From Eimeria necatrix (Eukaryota > Apicomplexa > Conoidasida > Eucoccidiorida > Eimeriidae): a stretch of DNA of 64,000 nt. The DNA is taken from the NCBI RefSeq assembly GCF_000499385.1, contig NW_013654840.1, forward strand, positions 24,201 to 88,200, given 5' to 3'. Position 1 is the stretch's first letter; every line of letters begins with the position of its first letter. A program made the position numbers and the translations under genes. Positions 37,601 to 49,400 of this stretch are shown one piece after another. Below the pieces are notes generated by a model. It ran no database searches, had not been told where the DNA came from, and saw only the letters and a list, made by a program, of their open reading frames with translations.

Positions 37601-38753
37601 ACGCCAAATTCAAAGCGGTTGGAGGCGAAGTTGTAGAGGCGCCACTAGTGAAAACTGGGGAATTCTTCGAAGCAAGAAAAGCGGCTGGTACTGCAGCAGC
37701 CGTTGCAGCAGCCGGCGCTCCGACCACTGGAGCTTCTAGTGCATCTGAAGACAAACTTTGATGTCCCGATGCAGGAGAAGGAACTCCTGAAACAGCCGAA
37801 CGAGGCTTCGAAAACCCAGAGCTTGATGAACCCGTGGAATAGGGATGGACGTATTCACTGTCAGACGTTCCTCCGATTCCTCCGCGCTCCGTTGTTGCTG
37901 CTGCTGATGCTGGTCTTGGCCCCAGCGACCCTGACACTGCGATTCCCGAGGCATCTGCTGTGGTTTCCTTTAATGTTTCGGATGGATCCGATCTGCTAGC
38001 CACATACTGTTCCTGATAGGCCCGTGGATGAGGGTCTGCTGCTGTTGCAGACACAGCAGCAGTAGCAAAGGAAGCAGCTCTAGCAAGACTACCCGAAGGA
38101 GCAGCACCGAGAGCAATAAGCGCGTCACCACAATCGCGAGGAGTAGCATCTCTGGGGTCAGGAGCAGCGCCCAAATGCGCCTGCCCATCCAGCGGCACAT
38201 GGGGGCTTTGTTGTAAGATGCCTGAAGTGCTGGTGTTGCTGCTGATGTTGGGCTCCAGCAACTCGGCAAAGGACCCCGAGACACTTGACTGGTGTGAAAC
38301 GTTTGAGGCCCAAAAGCCTTGCGCTCCCGACGTCACGCTGTTTTGCTGCTGCTGCTGTTGCTGCTGACATTGCTGCTGCATGGGATGCGTGACTTGCGGT
38401 GCCGAAGTCCAATCCCCGAAGGCATCATCGGCCTCTCGCGCAGCAGCAGCAGCCGCTATATCTGTTGGCTCATTCGAAGCTGGCCCGAACGTTTTGCCAG
38501 GCGAGAAAGCGCAAACGAAACCTGTGGAGGAACTGATCGCTGTTTCCTCCCCCCCAGGCACACATGGTGTTTCGCCCCCAACGCTTTGCTGGTTCTGCTG
38601 TCCCTGTCCATGAATTCCCTTCTGAGCTCCCATAAAAGGACTTTGTGATGTTATGAAGGCATCAGCGAGCTCATCTAACGGAGAAGACATGCTGCTCTTC
38701 GCCTCTGCTCCCCTATGAGCCGCTTGCTGGAAAGCCTCGCCAGTGTTGCTCAC
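31628..38753 (-). CDS. PPP1R21 / FERRY subunit 2 (Fy-2) homologue, Gln-rich coiled coil
   Basis: Human PPP1R21 (Fy-2) is the coiled-coil scaffold of the FERRY complex, a Rab5 effector on early endosomes that binds mRNAs. Exon 1 (36741-38753) gives 671 residues: a long disordered N-terminus, then VEKLSQKYRQVKKQNALLKEAL, equivalent to the family's opening helix, followed by poly-Gln coiled coil. Exon 2 (36263-36552) contains LQLKIEENERLHLEAF, nearly identical to the human LQKKIEENERLHIQFF. Exon 3 (about 35725-36135) has YSRIPLLHCLDL and the helical core. Later exons continue through 34026-34745, about 33020-33110, 32549-32848 and 32093-32338. The last exon (31628 to about 31948) has NYSQQLRLLSLHVAETHEKS, matching human YEDQLSMMSDHLCSMNE, then a terminal CGRCGVWN knuckle. 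Junctions of exons 1-3 keep frame; several later ones are unresolved. Poly-Gln and poly-Ala tracts are CAG/GCA encoded. Confidence 0.72.
36270..37110 (-). repeat. CAG/CTG arrays encoding poly-Gln in the PPP1R21-like gene
   Basis: Repeated CTG on the plus strand (CAG on the coding strand) forms several runs at 36330-36480, 36890-36930 and 37030-37095, translating to Gln tracts of about 7-12 residues interrupted by Leu, Glu and Pro. They fall inside predicted coiled coil. Confidence 0.8.
38409..38420 (-). other. FGDW adaptor-ear-type motif in the PPP1R21-like N-terminus
   Basis: Residues 112-115 of the predicted protein read Phe-Gly-Asp-Trp, preceded by two acidic residues (DDAFGDWTSA). This fits the published consensus for peptides bound by the gamma-ear domain of AP-1 and GGA adaptors (aromatic-Gly-Asp/Glu/Pro-hydrophobic). 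The surrounding sequence is disordered. A binding role is inference only. Confidence 0.4.
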
Positions 38754-40186
38754 GGAGTCACTGCCGCCACTGCAGCGGCTTCTGATATGTCATTTGGAAG
38801 TCAAGTGAAATGGATAGAGTGAAATGATACTAGAACGAGGGAACAGCAGCAGCCGGCAACGCGAGGCCCACTGTTTCCGTAGTCAATGCAGTGTCGTGAA
38901 GACTCAGTCCCCAGTCGCTAGAAAAAAGCTGCTTCTGTCTTGTGGAAGACTCATGCTTTTCCAGCAGTGGTTCTTAAACCAAGGAATTCAAATGGGCTGC
39001 CGCTGCTAAGTCAAAGCGGCCCCGTACAAGTCGGCAGCGGCCCACGGTTGTGTGGGGTTTGCGGGGGTTAATCGGGCCAAATAATATTCAAAAAGCATTT
39101 ATTTCATGTCTTAGGGCCCAAATTTTGCAAGCAAGTATCGACAGTCGTGTTATTTGGGTCTCCCGTTCAGTAGAAGGCCGGATTAGCAAAAGCAGCCTCG
39201 CGCTGCAGGCGCCTAGGAACCACTGCAGTGCTGCAACAGCCTTTTCTTGTGCATTAAGCTGGCCAATTATAATTTATTCAAACTCTTTGCAGTTTATGTG
39301 AAGGATCTTTGCAGTTTGATTCCTCTCAAGGAGAAAATGGTCCATTAACGAGACAAATGGACAAGACGAAGGCTTGCTGCATCGGTCCGAACACATGGAA
39401 CGCAGCATCGGCAAAGTTCATCTTTTTCACTTTTGCATCTTTTGCATTTGTTTCTCTGCAAAACTGGCCTTCAGCTTTGCAAATTCCCCCCACACTTCTC
39501 CCTGACTTCCTCTCCCCGAAGTCTCAACAGAAACTTTCTTTATCTACTAATTTGCTGCTTTCTCATGAGCTCTGGCGCTTCACTAAGTTGCTGCAATCTC
39601 GAGGCAGCTTCACTGCAACTCTCCAGCACACCAAAAATGTCTCTGGCGAAACAATTAACCCAAAGAAGGCCTTTTTCTGCTGCGGCCAAACTACACTAGG
39701 AGTTCTCTATGCCGCAGAACACTAAAATCCGATGAAGTACGAAAGCCTGGGCTAGCTTCTGCAAAGGCCTACATATATATATATATATATATTACATAAT
39801 ATATACATTATATATAATGTGCGCTATGTAGTATATAATATACAATATATACATTATATATATATGTAAAATATATATATATATTGTATATATGTATAGG
39901 TTATATCTGGCTGGGATTAGCGCTCTTAAGCTTCGTCTATGGCATAAAATGATTGCAGCAGCTAATGAGTTTCAAACTCCACACTGCAACAAAGTGTTGA
40001 AGTCACAATATGCAAAAAAGAAAAACGGAGGGAAAGCAGCAGAATAAAAGCAAGATGGTCAACAACGCCGGGATCTTGAGCAATCAACAACTCCGAAAGA
40101 GCCCAACAATTGTGTTGTGAAGAGGCCAGGCGCTGCGGAGAGCAGCGGGCCAAAAGGGCAAATTCAGAAGTTTCAACTGGAGTCCA
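38754..40186. other. Intergenic region with AT microsatellite
   Basis: This lies between two minus-strand genes. A plus-strand frame of 138 codons at 39309-39725 has no recognisable feature and no splice partner, so I do not call it. The (TA)n block at 39771-39900 is listed separately. Confidence 0.4.
39771..39900. repeat. Imperfect (TA)n microsatellite
   Basis: About 130 bases made almost only of TA dinucleotides, with interruptions such as ACATTATATATAATGT that are themselves palindromic. Confidence 0.9.
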
Positions 40187-42684
40187 TCAAGTTGAAGGAC
40201 TTGAATTCATTTGCCGCTGCCGCCTCTGTTCACGCAGCTTCATGAGGTCTTGCAGCTGCAAATTCACATCCTTGTATGCAGAAGGCTGAGATTCGCAACT
40301 CTGGGAGCCAAGAGGTTCCCCCGCTGTTCTCCCCTTGCCGCCATCAGCAGCAGCAGCTGCTGCAGCACTTGCTGCTGCAGCTGCTGCCTTTGAAGAGGAG
40401 CTGCCGGGGGCATCCGCAGATGCTACGCAAGCAGCAGAAGCAGCAGAGGGCTTTTTCGATGAAGAGACCTCAGCAGGTCCTTCTGACGGCTTCGGGTCTG
40501 GATTTCGACTTCTTTCCGCCATCTGCTGGCGTTCAACAAATTCAAAAACTGAAAAAAAGAAAAAAACAAAAAATTGATCCGCAAAATCGTCCGGCAATAC
40601 ATCGAATGCCGCACTGGAGCAAATGTGCCACGGGCGGTGCGCGGGAAAGCTGAGGTGTACGTACACTCGGACTGCACGGCGATCGCGTCGCTGAGCACCC
40701 GGGGGCTCCATATCTTTAAACAGCGGCCAGTGAGGGGGTCAATTGCACACACATGTGGCAAAGAAGTGACCTGAAACAAAAAAATAAATGCAAATAATGC
40801 AAAAATACAAAAAAAATCGCAAGTGGAAAGCGGATCGGCAGGGGAGTACCCACGCGGTAGACGTCAAGGAAAATTTGACCTTCCTCGCACTTGTCAGTTC
40901 TTTGCCAAAAGATGAAAAAGTCTTTTATCAAGTCCTAAAGCGCAAAGCAAAGGCACTGGAGGCACAAACAAAAGCCTTTGGCGTTTCAGTAAGCCCTCAG
41001 TCTACAACAGAGTTGGCCTAGCCAATAAGAAATGCTATACAACTTTTGGGGGCCCCCCAGGGGGGCCCCCGGGGGCCCCCCGGGCCTCTGCCCCACACTA
41101 GGCCCGGCCTAACTGCTTCGAAACTATTCAAGTGAGTTCATGTGGAATTAAGAAAAATAAATTAAGTGCCACGGACCGAAGAACTCCTAAAGGACTAACC
41201 TGAACTACTTCTGCCTTCCAGATGTCTCTGTTGAGTCGCAGAGACTCAAAGGCGTCCACTTGCTGAATGCTAACCAGCAGCCACTTCTTCTGGGCCCTGG
41301 CCAGCTCTCTAGCCTGCGGCAATTCGGAAATTCCCGCAAAGTTTTGCAAATTTTCAACAAGTTTTCCAAAACTCCGATAATCCACGAGTGGAAAGCAGCC
41401 AAACTTGAATGTGCGCATTGCAAGAAAACTCTTCAGCATTTCCTTTTCAATAAATGGACACTCGTCCTCCGCTGTCTACAGGGTCTGCAGTGGCAGCAGC
41501 CACCAAGAGAAAACTCGAATTAATTCGAAAAAAATATAAACTTGCATGCAGCAAAGTCTATAAACTTGCATGCAGCAAAGTCCACTCTTCAAAAAATATA
41601 AACTTGCATGCAGCAAAGTCTATAAACTTGCATGCAGCAAAGTCCACTCTTCAAAAAATACAAACTTGCATGCAGCAAAGTCTATAAACTTGCATGCAGC
41701 AAAGTCCACTCTTCAACTTGATGCACTCCCGCAGCTTACTCGGGAAAAAGGCTCCGGGCAAGACAGTCCACCCGGCAATTCAAAAAGTTCGCGAAACGCC
41801 ACAGTGCCGGCCGACGACTCCACCGCAAGTGTAGTTACATTTCGTGGAGGGTCTGTTAAAAAAAAAAAAGAATATGCCGCGAATTCGAATTAAAAGTGAA
41901 AAAAAGGGAAATTTGAAGATATATTTGCGCAAAATTGCAAACTGAACGCTTCGTCTTCCACCGAAACACTCCGCCCTTCATGCATTCCGGTGTCTAGACA
42001 GCTGAGTGGTCTTACAGCCGCTGGAGCCTCCGCCCAGGCCTCCTTGGTGAAATGAAGGGCCTGAGAAGAATTAATGGAAGAAAAACAAACAAAAACGCAA
42101 AAAATGCATATTTTGAAAGTCTTTTGCAATTGAATGCCAGAATCAAGCCTCCAGTTTTGCTGAGCAGTACAGACAGTGCAGGGGGTCAGTCAACTCGCAT
42201 TTGCTCCTCAATTAAGTCTTAATTAAGTAAAGAATTCACAATTTGCTGCTGCAGCACTTATGCAAAGAATAAAACGAGAAACTCACTCAAAAGAGTTTGT
42301 GAATATTCTGGATCTGGGGCTCTCAACTCTTCCACAGGCTCCCCTGGAGTGCTGCCTCTGTCGTTCCCCGCCGTGCTGTCCACATAGAGGGAAGCTGCTA
42401 CATTAATGTCGCCTCCAGCTCGCTGCAGTTGAAGCAAATGGACAAAAAGAAGACACAAAAGCCGCGCATTTCTCTCCACATTCCATGGCCAAGTGGGTGG
42501 AAGTGGGGGCCCTCAGGACTCCTTGAGAACAAGGGGAGAAAAGCAATTATTTGGTGTTTAATTTGGCCCTTTTAGACACTTTTCAAAGTAATTTGCTGCT
42601 GCTCACCTCTAAGAAACGCCGCGCAGTGTCGGCGTCGGGGATCCCTAATGGCACCAGCGAGACGCAAGGCAGCGCAGTGTACAT
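40187..42684 (-). CDS. UBA-UAS protein of the UBXN7/FAF family, UBX domain not seen
   Basis: UBXN7-type proteins bind ubiquitylated substrates through UBA and link them to p97/Cdc48. Exon A (42607-42684) reads IPDADTARRFLE and joins exon B (42287-42422) beginning RAGGDINVAASLYVDST; together they form the UBA helices 2-3. A linker exon near 41730-41850 carries FELPGGLSCPEPFSR. The UAS thioredoxin-like domain follows: RAQKKWLLVSIQQVDAFES and LNRDIWKAEVVQ (41200-41480), DFFIFWQRTDKCEEGQ (about 40850-40925), then SLPHVCAIDPLTGRCLKIW with the cis-Pro-like position (40680-40770). The last exon begins FEFVERQQMAERSRNPDP and runs through a poly-Ala stretch to a helix LQLQDLMKLREQRRQRQ, stopping at 40187. 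No C-terminal beta-grasp UBX domain is present. The start at 42684 is the first Met in frame, but it leaves UBA helix 1 short, so an upstream exon is possible. Confidence 0.75.
41045..41095. repeat. G/C homopurine-homopyrimidine palindromic block in an intron
   Basis: Alternating runs of five to seven G and five to seven C (GGGGGCCCCCC units) make a perfect or near-perfect self-complementary tract of about 45 bases inside an intron of the UBA-UAS gene. It could fold into a very stable hairpin. Confidence 0.85.
41524..41716. repeat. Three-copy minisatellite carrying six TGCATGC motifs
   Basis: A unit of about 62 bases, itself made of two near-copies of TATAAACTTGCATGCAGC followed by a spacer ending CCACTCTTC, is repeated three times almost without change. 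Each half-unit contains TGCATGCA, so six copies occur in about 190 bases. The array sits in an intron of the UBA-UAS gene, between the linker exon and the first UAS exon. Confidence 0.9.
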
Positions 42685-45600
42685 ACAGCACATAAAAGGG
42701 GCTTCGAAAGCAGCATTCAGTGCAAAGCCATCACATATAAAAATCTGTGTCCAATTAAGTGGGTGAAAGGGAAAAGGCCCGCTTCTGGGGACAGCAGCAG
42801 CTGCCAGCAGCCCCAGCAGCAGCTACTCATCCTTAGCTTGCACGCTGGGACTCCAGCAGCAGCAAAAGTGGCGCTGCAGAAGCAGCACTGGGTTTCAAAG
42901 TTGGTTCTATTTGCTGGCAGTTTGGGGGCTCTTTCGCGGACTAGAAGCTGTCTTTGGCTGCACAGAAAGCGGCTTCCTGCAGTTCAACTCTTTTCATAAA
43001 AGACAATTACAAAAGCCAACAAGAAAGCAAAGATTTACCAGCGAAGCCCATCAAGACGGGAATCGCCTCCGAGGGGTCCATCCTTCCTGCCCTCTCCTTC
43101 GCAGATGCTCCCAGAGGGTGGTGGCCGCGTGGCTGACGGCTCTTTGAGGAACTTCAGCTCTTAGAAGAAAATATTTCAACAAAAAGATTCAATAAAATAC
43201 AAAATAGCCTCCATTAGTGGAAACTTCAACCCCAGCGCTGCGGTGTATCCTCACCTCCGCGTGGGGCCCCCAGCCAGTACCCTGTCGTTCAACTTCCGAG
43301 ATCTGCAAACTAACCGCTGCCCCTATTGTCCTATTGCTTCCATTCCTTGCAATTCTAAACAAAATAATTGATAAAATGTAATTCAATTAAGCCATTTCCG
43401 TCATTTCACGTTGACTTCTCGAGCAGCAAACTGTTGAACACCCTCAGCTTTCCTTTGAGCTTTCAGGAAACAACAAAATCCGGAGTCAGTCGATACTTCT
43501 GCAGAGTGCAGCTGCTTATTTAGGGAAAGGTCAGACACTCAACAGAGTCAGCTGCTTCAGTCTGTCAGTGTGTCGCGGGCAAGCTGCATTCAATAGTCAG
43601 CTGCAGAGTCTGCGTAGTTTCCATGTCCATGTGTGTTATATGTGTTTATTGCTGCACTTACTTGCATTAAAAAGTATTTTTAAAAGACTTTTATAACATT
43701 TAAGAGACTTTTACAGCATTTAAAAGACTTTTGGGGGGACTTTTCAGGCCGCAAACACTGTGGAGGTCACTAACAGCCAATGGTTCCACGAGTGGCATGA
43801 ACCTCCTGAGAGCATTGGCCAACTGGAAACTGAGGGGAGTAAACTGGGGCACCATAGCCTAGACTGTCTACAGAGCAGCACAATAATAAAGGAAACCACT
43901 GGACCTTTTCCCAGATTTCAAAGTTCTCCACAGGCTTTGCAATGGAGGCAGGGACCTAGCTAGGAAGCCATTGGACTGCGACGTTCAGCAGCAGCGTAGC
44001 TACAGAAAGAGGAAGCAGCTGCCTTTCTGGTAATGAATTCGCGCTGCAGTAGTGGGGGCTCCAGCTTTCCTGTTAAGAGCCTACCCCTGGTGACCAGTAA
44101 GGAACAGAACTACGCTGATAGTGGCAGCAAGTGGAAAGACTTGCGCTGCACCATGGTAGGCTATTCATAAGCTAATAGTGAAGCAGTTTGAGGCCTAGGT
44201 CACTAAAGCTACATTTACTGCCACTGCTTAGTTTGAATGAAGCCTTTGGGCACTTTGTTAGCAACGGAAACAATGGGGCTCCAGTGCACTTTCAGCTTTT
44301 GTTCAACAAATCCTCAAAATTCTTTGAAATCGTCCATTGTGTGCATGGGGAATGTGCATGCTTGAACATGGACCAATGGTCATGGGCCCGCTTACTTAGA
44401 GGCTCGGAAGACAGGCTCATTGCGTGTCTTCAGAATTCATCTTCAGCCTGGAGCTCTCCCAAAAGGCACTTTAGCCATTCGGGAAACCAGCGCCCTCACA
44501 TTTCCCGAGGAAAACTTGTGTATTTAAAGTGCATAATTTATATTTTGCTTACTTAAACAAACTGCAATTCTACTGAAGGAAACTGGCTCGCGTATGAAGT
44601 CGGGAAGCGGTCCCAAATGCCTTGCGCATATCCGGCTAGCAGTGGAGAGCTGCAGCCTTTAGGAGTCAAACTGGAAAACCTTCAGCTAGTCTGGTGTATA
44701 TCCTACAGTGTTATAGACCCTTTGCATTATATTCATCATATATGATTGACATAGGGGAAAGCATTTGTTGTATTTCAACGGAAAGCGAGCCAGGAGCCAC
44801 AGGCCGGGAACAAACCGTCTGCAGAAGGCTTCTCCGGTAAAGTCTATTCCACGCCGTTTGCCGGGTTCCGCGCCATGAAGAGGCGCAGATACCAGAGTTC
44901 TGCACGAGGGAATACTGGAAAGAGGGGCTAGAGAGTTGAAGACCTTCTGATAGAGGGGATCGGGTGCGTAGAGTGAAAAGCAGACGGCAAGTTTCTGTAA
45001 AATTGGCTGCTTCCAATCAGTATAATAAATAGCCCCATTCCTGGGGGCAAACGGCTGTAGTTCAGCACTCAAGCCCAATAGGATCGGAGCACCGATTGAC
45101 TAGTAAGGAGCCATGCTGCGTGCGCTGGTGGGCATGATATGCGGGTAAGGGAAGCACATTTGTGCAATTGAGTACAACAGGTAAAAGCACAAAGCTCTGG
45201 CTGAGAATTTTTGAGGGCCGGTCTAGGGTGTTGCTGCATTCCCTAATCCCAATGTCGCGCTGAGATGATATTCAGACAGTTCCCCGCCCGTGTAGCCGCA
45301 CTGCTCCTCCCTCTTATATTTTCTTGAGCATTGCACGCACTCGCTTAATTTTCTGTTGGCCCAAATCGCTGTTTATTTTCAGTGACTGCAGCTCTGTCAC
45401 CATGGATGAGCTCGCTCCGTAACAACGCCGCAGCTACAAGGGCGGATTCGAAGAGGGAACACAGCACAATGCACACTGCCTATAGACGCACACAACCTTT
45501 ATCCTGAACAGTCTTATTGACTTTTAGGGTTTCTGAGAGGAGCACATCAAGTTGCTGGCAGGCCCTGGTGACAAACAGGTACGGACTGAAGGTGAGGTCT

Positions 45601-46453
45601 GTAGTGAATCCGGTTTTTCTTCAACTCGGGTGCAGACAGAAGTAAAGTGTTATGCGACGACCGTTCGATTATTCTGCTTTTTCTGTTGAAAATAAAATCA
45701 AGCCCCAACAAGGCTTCTGGCTTGACAGAAGTCTCTGTTGGTGGCTTGAGGCGCAACCACCTTCGCTTATCCTGTGTGTTGCGTACCGAACTGCGGTCCC
45801 CGACATCAGCTAGCTAATGCTTGCAGGGGCTTATTTCTTCCTAGAAATGGATTTTATACTCATTTAATTTGCCTTTTTTGTTGCTGTTTCGCGCGCTAGG
45901 ATCTCCTGATCGCACTCCTGCCAAAGCTGACCTGTTGCAACGGACAGAGCTCCTCCAGCCACACACCTGCCGAATTAGCGGCAATTTGCACTCGATTTAC
46001 CATAAATACCCCAGAAAATAGTATTGGTATTTCTGGGTTTAAGTTGGACAAGAAGTTTTATGCTTTAAGTGCTTCACAATCCGTTGGAACAGCTTGTGTG
46101 CAATCAAGGATCCGCAGTTCCTTGGCGATCTTGATGCGCGCCCTTTATCCCGTTCTAGAGATTTGAAATTTCAATCTGCTGAGTCACTCCGCGCAATATT
46201 TTAATAAATATTTCTCAATACTCTCGAGACAGCCCTGCTTCAGCTGGACGGAGTGGGACTGGCCAAGCTCAGGCTGTCGTTCTGTTGTAGCCAACTATCT
46301 GACTTCTTCGGCTTCCTCCTACTCGAAGCGCTCATCAGGAAAGTGCCTGTGGACTAGCGCTTCCATCTTCCTGCCGTGGCTCCGTTGTTCTGGCCCAGAT
46401 TGTCTTCGAGAACGGCCAGAGATCTTAGTGGGACCAGCTCTTAAGGCGGCAAA
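42685..46453. other. Divergent intergenic region, 3.8 kb
   Basis: This lies between the start of the UBA-UAS gene (minus) and the ABC transporter start (plus). It might also hold an unseen first exon of the UBA-UAS gene. Uncorroborated frames occur at 44188-44556 (plus, 122 codons) and 44686-45078 (minus, 130 codons); neither has a recognisable motif. A short repeat at 43675-43740 is listed separately. Confidence 0.4.
43675..43740. repeat. Short tandem repeat, AAAAGACTTTTATAACATTT-like unit
   Basis: About three copies of a 20-23 base unit of the form AAAAGACTTTTANAACATTT, each containing an AAAGACTTT near-palindrome. Confidence 0.75.
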
Positions 46454-49400
46454 ATGAGTGATTCGAAGAATGCTGCGGAGCCTGAGAGCACCTCTATGCT
46501 GCCACAGAGCGACCAAAATGCTGCTGAAGCCCCTCAAGAGCCAAACGCTGGAGAAGCCCCTCCAGGCGCCGGGGAAAAGAGTGAGGACGCGGCCCAGAAG
46601 ACGAGCAAGGACCAGCGTGCGTTAGAGATATCTGAGAACGCCGCAAAGTACAAACGGGCTGCAGACGAGGTGAACTACAGGCACAACCGGCGATCTGCAC
46701 TTGAGTAAATCCCTTGGCAGTGCAGCTGTGCTGGTCAGCAGCAGACTGACGCTGCACAAGTAGTTTGCTTGTGAGACTGACGCAGCCGAAGCATCCTAAA
46801 AAGTCTGGATGGCACGACGACATTTTTGCTTCCTTCAGGTTGGTCTTTGACGACTAAATGGAGCAATTTTTCTTAAACAGTGTTGTAGTTAGAGTGGATT
46901 GGGGGTGATCTTGTTTATGCCTGGATCTTATAGAAAAGCTGCACTTACCTTACTTGCTGCAGGCATGCGAGCAAACTGGATATTGTCTTGTTGCTTTGTG
47001 GAGGCACCGCCAGTGCTGCCGTCGGGGCTTTGTTGGTAAGCCGTTCGGCCCAGCGGAGTAAATAATCACAGTTTACAATTTAGTCTTTAGCAAAGACTAC
47101 GTTTTCCATTGCGTTTATCTGCATTTATCTGCATTTTTGTCTTCAATCGGCCTTTCTTTTGAATATTTATGCCGAATTCTGCCCTCAGCCCGTCTTTTTT
47201 ATCATTTTTGGCAACCTTCTTGAAGAAATGAACACGACTTTGGACACCAACTACTATGTTAAAATCATGGCTTGGCTGGGAGTAGGCTCGGGACGAATCC
47301 ATCAAATGCTGCTCAAAACTAGTTCTTGTTGTTTCAAATATTTGCGCTGCACAGCATCCATATCCCCTAGAGAGAGTGAGGGCATCTGTACTGAAACAAA
47401 AATGCTCGGACTTCTGTGTGCTTGTGTTTTGCGCAGTTTGGAGCCTTTCTCGGAGCTTGTACTTCGACGTCTTGTTTTGAAATCGTCGCCGACAGACAGT
47501 CGAAGGCATTCAAGGAATCTTATTTTAAGTCGATTATACGACAGGTCCGACTTTATTTGCATCTGCTATGTTGAAGTGAGAACTTGGTGAAGGGCTCGAA
47601 CGCTGATGCATGCGCGCGCATGTTCAACTTGACTCAGGAAATGGCTTGGTATGACCAGTGCAACGTGGCCAGTTTGGCTTCACGCATGGAAGCGAATGTG
47701 GCTTCCATCCGGAGCGGAATCGGGTTGAAACTGGCAATGGTGAGGCATCATTCGCCGATTCTAGTTGAGTGGAAGTCTTGATTCGACAGTATTGCAGCTT
47801 TCTAAAGCTGGTTTGCCTGCGAAAGACGCAACTTATTTCCGACAGCACACAATGGCGGTAAACCCGTGGCTACGAATGCTTAGTTCTCCGACACCGCCCA
47901 CAATGGCTTCTGCTTCGGAACCTGGTTGTGCAGCGCATGAATCTCTTCCCGTGCATGCAGCTTATTCAGCTTTCCACAGTGGTTGTTGGCGCTATTGTTG
48001 TTGGTTTTATTAAAAGCTGGAAGCTTACGCTTGTCTCTGCGGCGGCAGTTCCCGTTGTCTTAGGTTTTGGCCTCTTGGTTGCTTGGGCTGTTCGCAAGCA
48101 GGAAAGCGACAGTAAGCCGCCCTTTAAGAACTTTCTGGGGACATTTGCCAATGACAATACCACTGAATGCACAGGCTTATCACCGCTAAACGTTGTGCAT
48201 ATTCATATGATTTGGATTTTGTGTGTGCGTTTCCTCCTGCGCATCTAATTCCCCAACAACAGCTATCGATTCCTACGCTAGTGCTGGAAGCGTTAGTGAG
48301 GAGGCGTTTATGTCAATAAGAACAGTCGTATCTCTTGGAATAGAAGGATTTATGTCGAAGAAATATAAAAGCAAGCTCGAGGAAGCTGAGCGAGCCGCGC
48401 TTCATGCAACCTTTTGGGTGGCATTGGGTGAGCTCATACGCTTCTGCAGTGGGAACTTCTTCGGCAAATCTTAGCAAAGCAGATACAAGGAGTGAAAAGC
48501 TGATATTTCATGCACTGCATCTCGTAAATTACTTCATTCAGGCCTGGCTGGGTTGATGACCTCAATGTTTTTGATGAGCTCTTTGGCCTTGTGGTATGGA
48601 GGAGAGCTTCTGGCCAACAGCACAGAGGATGCTATTAAAGGTACGACCAGGGCTTCGTTCTTTGGCCGATGAAGTTGAACAGTCTCGTCAGTACAAACTA
48701 CTCGCATTAGTTCGCGTCTCATGCTTAGTTTAGACTTGATTGACAACTGTGGGTAAATGAGGACATTAGCTGTGTTCTTCGTTCTTCTCTTTAGTCTTGA
48801 CAGTTCCAGTGGACGAAAACGACCCTTCTACGTGGCCAAAGCCGGCTTTCTCGGGTGCAAGTGCAATTACAGTCTTCTTTTGCATTTTAATCGGAGCATT
48901 TTCCCTGGGTCAAATCATCAACAACGTCACGGCGTTGGTCAAGGTTAGCATTTCGATTTCAGTGAACCAGCAACTGCATGTGATTAGAAAGACAAGGGGT
49001 ACTCATTGTAGCCGAAACAAAGCAGGGAGTCAGTTGCACTAGATAGAGTGGCTGCATGTCTTTTGTCTTCTCTGCTTTTAGGCAAACACTGCGGCAATGG
49101 ATTTGGAAGAAGTCATCGAACGGACTTCAGCCATTGACCCGCTTGCCAGCGGAGGCCGTGTAAGTAGTGAAGCGCCACCCGCGACAAGTATTAGAATAAC
49201 TATAGTGGGAAAAGGGGCACTACATCGCGTCGCCTTTCGACAGCAGGCACGATTCTCCACTTTGAAATAAATTGCATTCTTTTTCAAGTCGGGAACTACA
49301 GGCATAAGGCCTGCGGACGCGTTCTTGCAGACGGATGTCAAACTTGATGGAGATATCGAGTTCAAAAATGTTGCATTTTCCTACCCATCCCGACCAGATC

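Noticed and set aside
39309..39725. Plus-strand frame of 138 codons
   Set aside because: No recognisable motif, no splice partner, and close to an AT microsatellite; could be a real small gene but not supported.
44188..45078. Frames of 122 (plus) and 130 (minus) codons in the divergent region
   Set aside because: Isolated, without motif, splice link or compositional signal; treated as chance frames.
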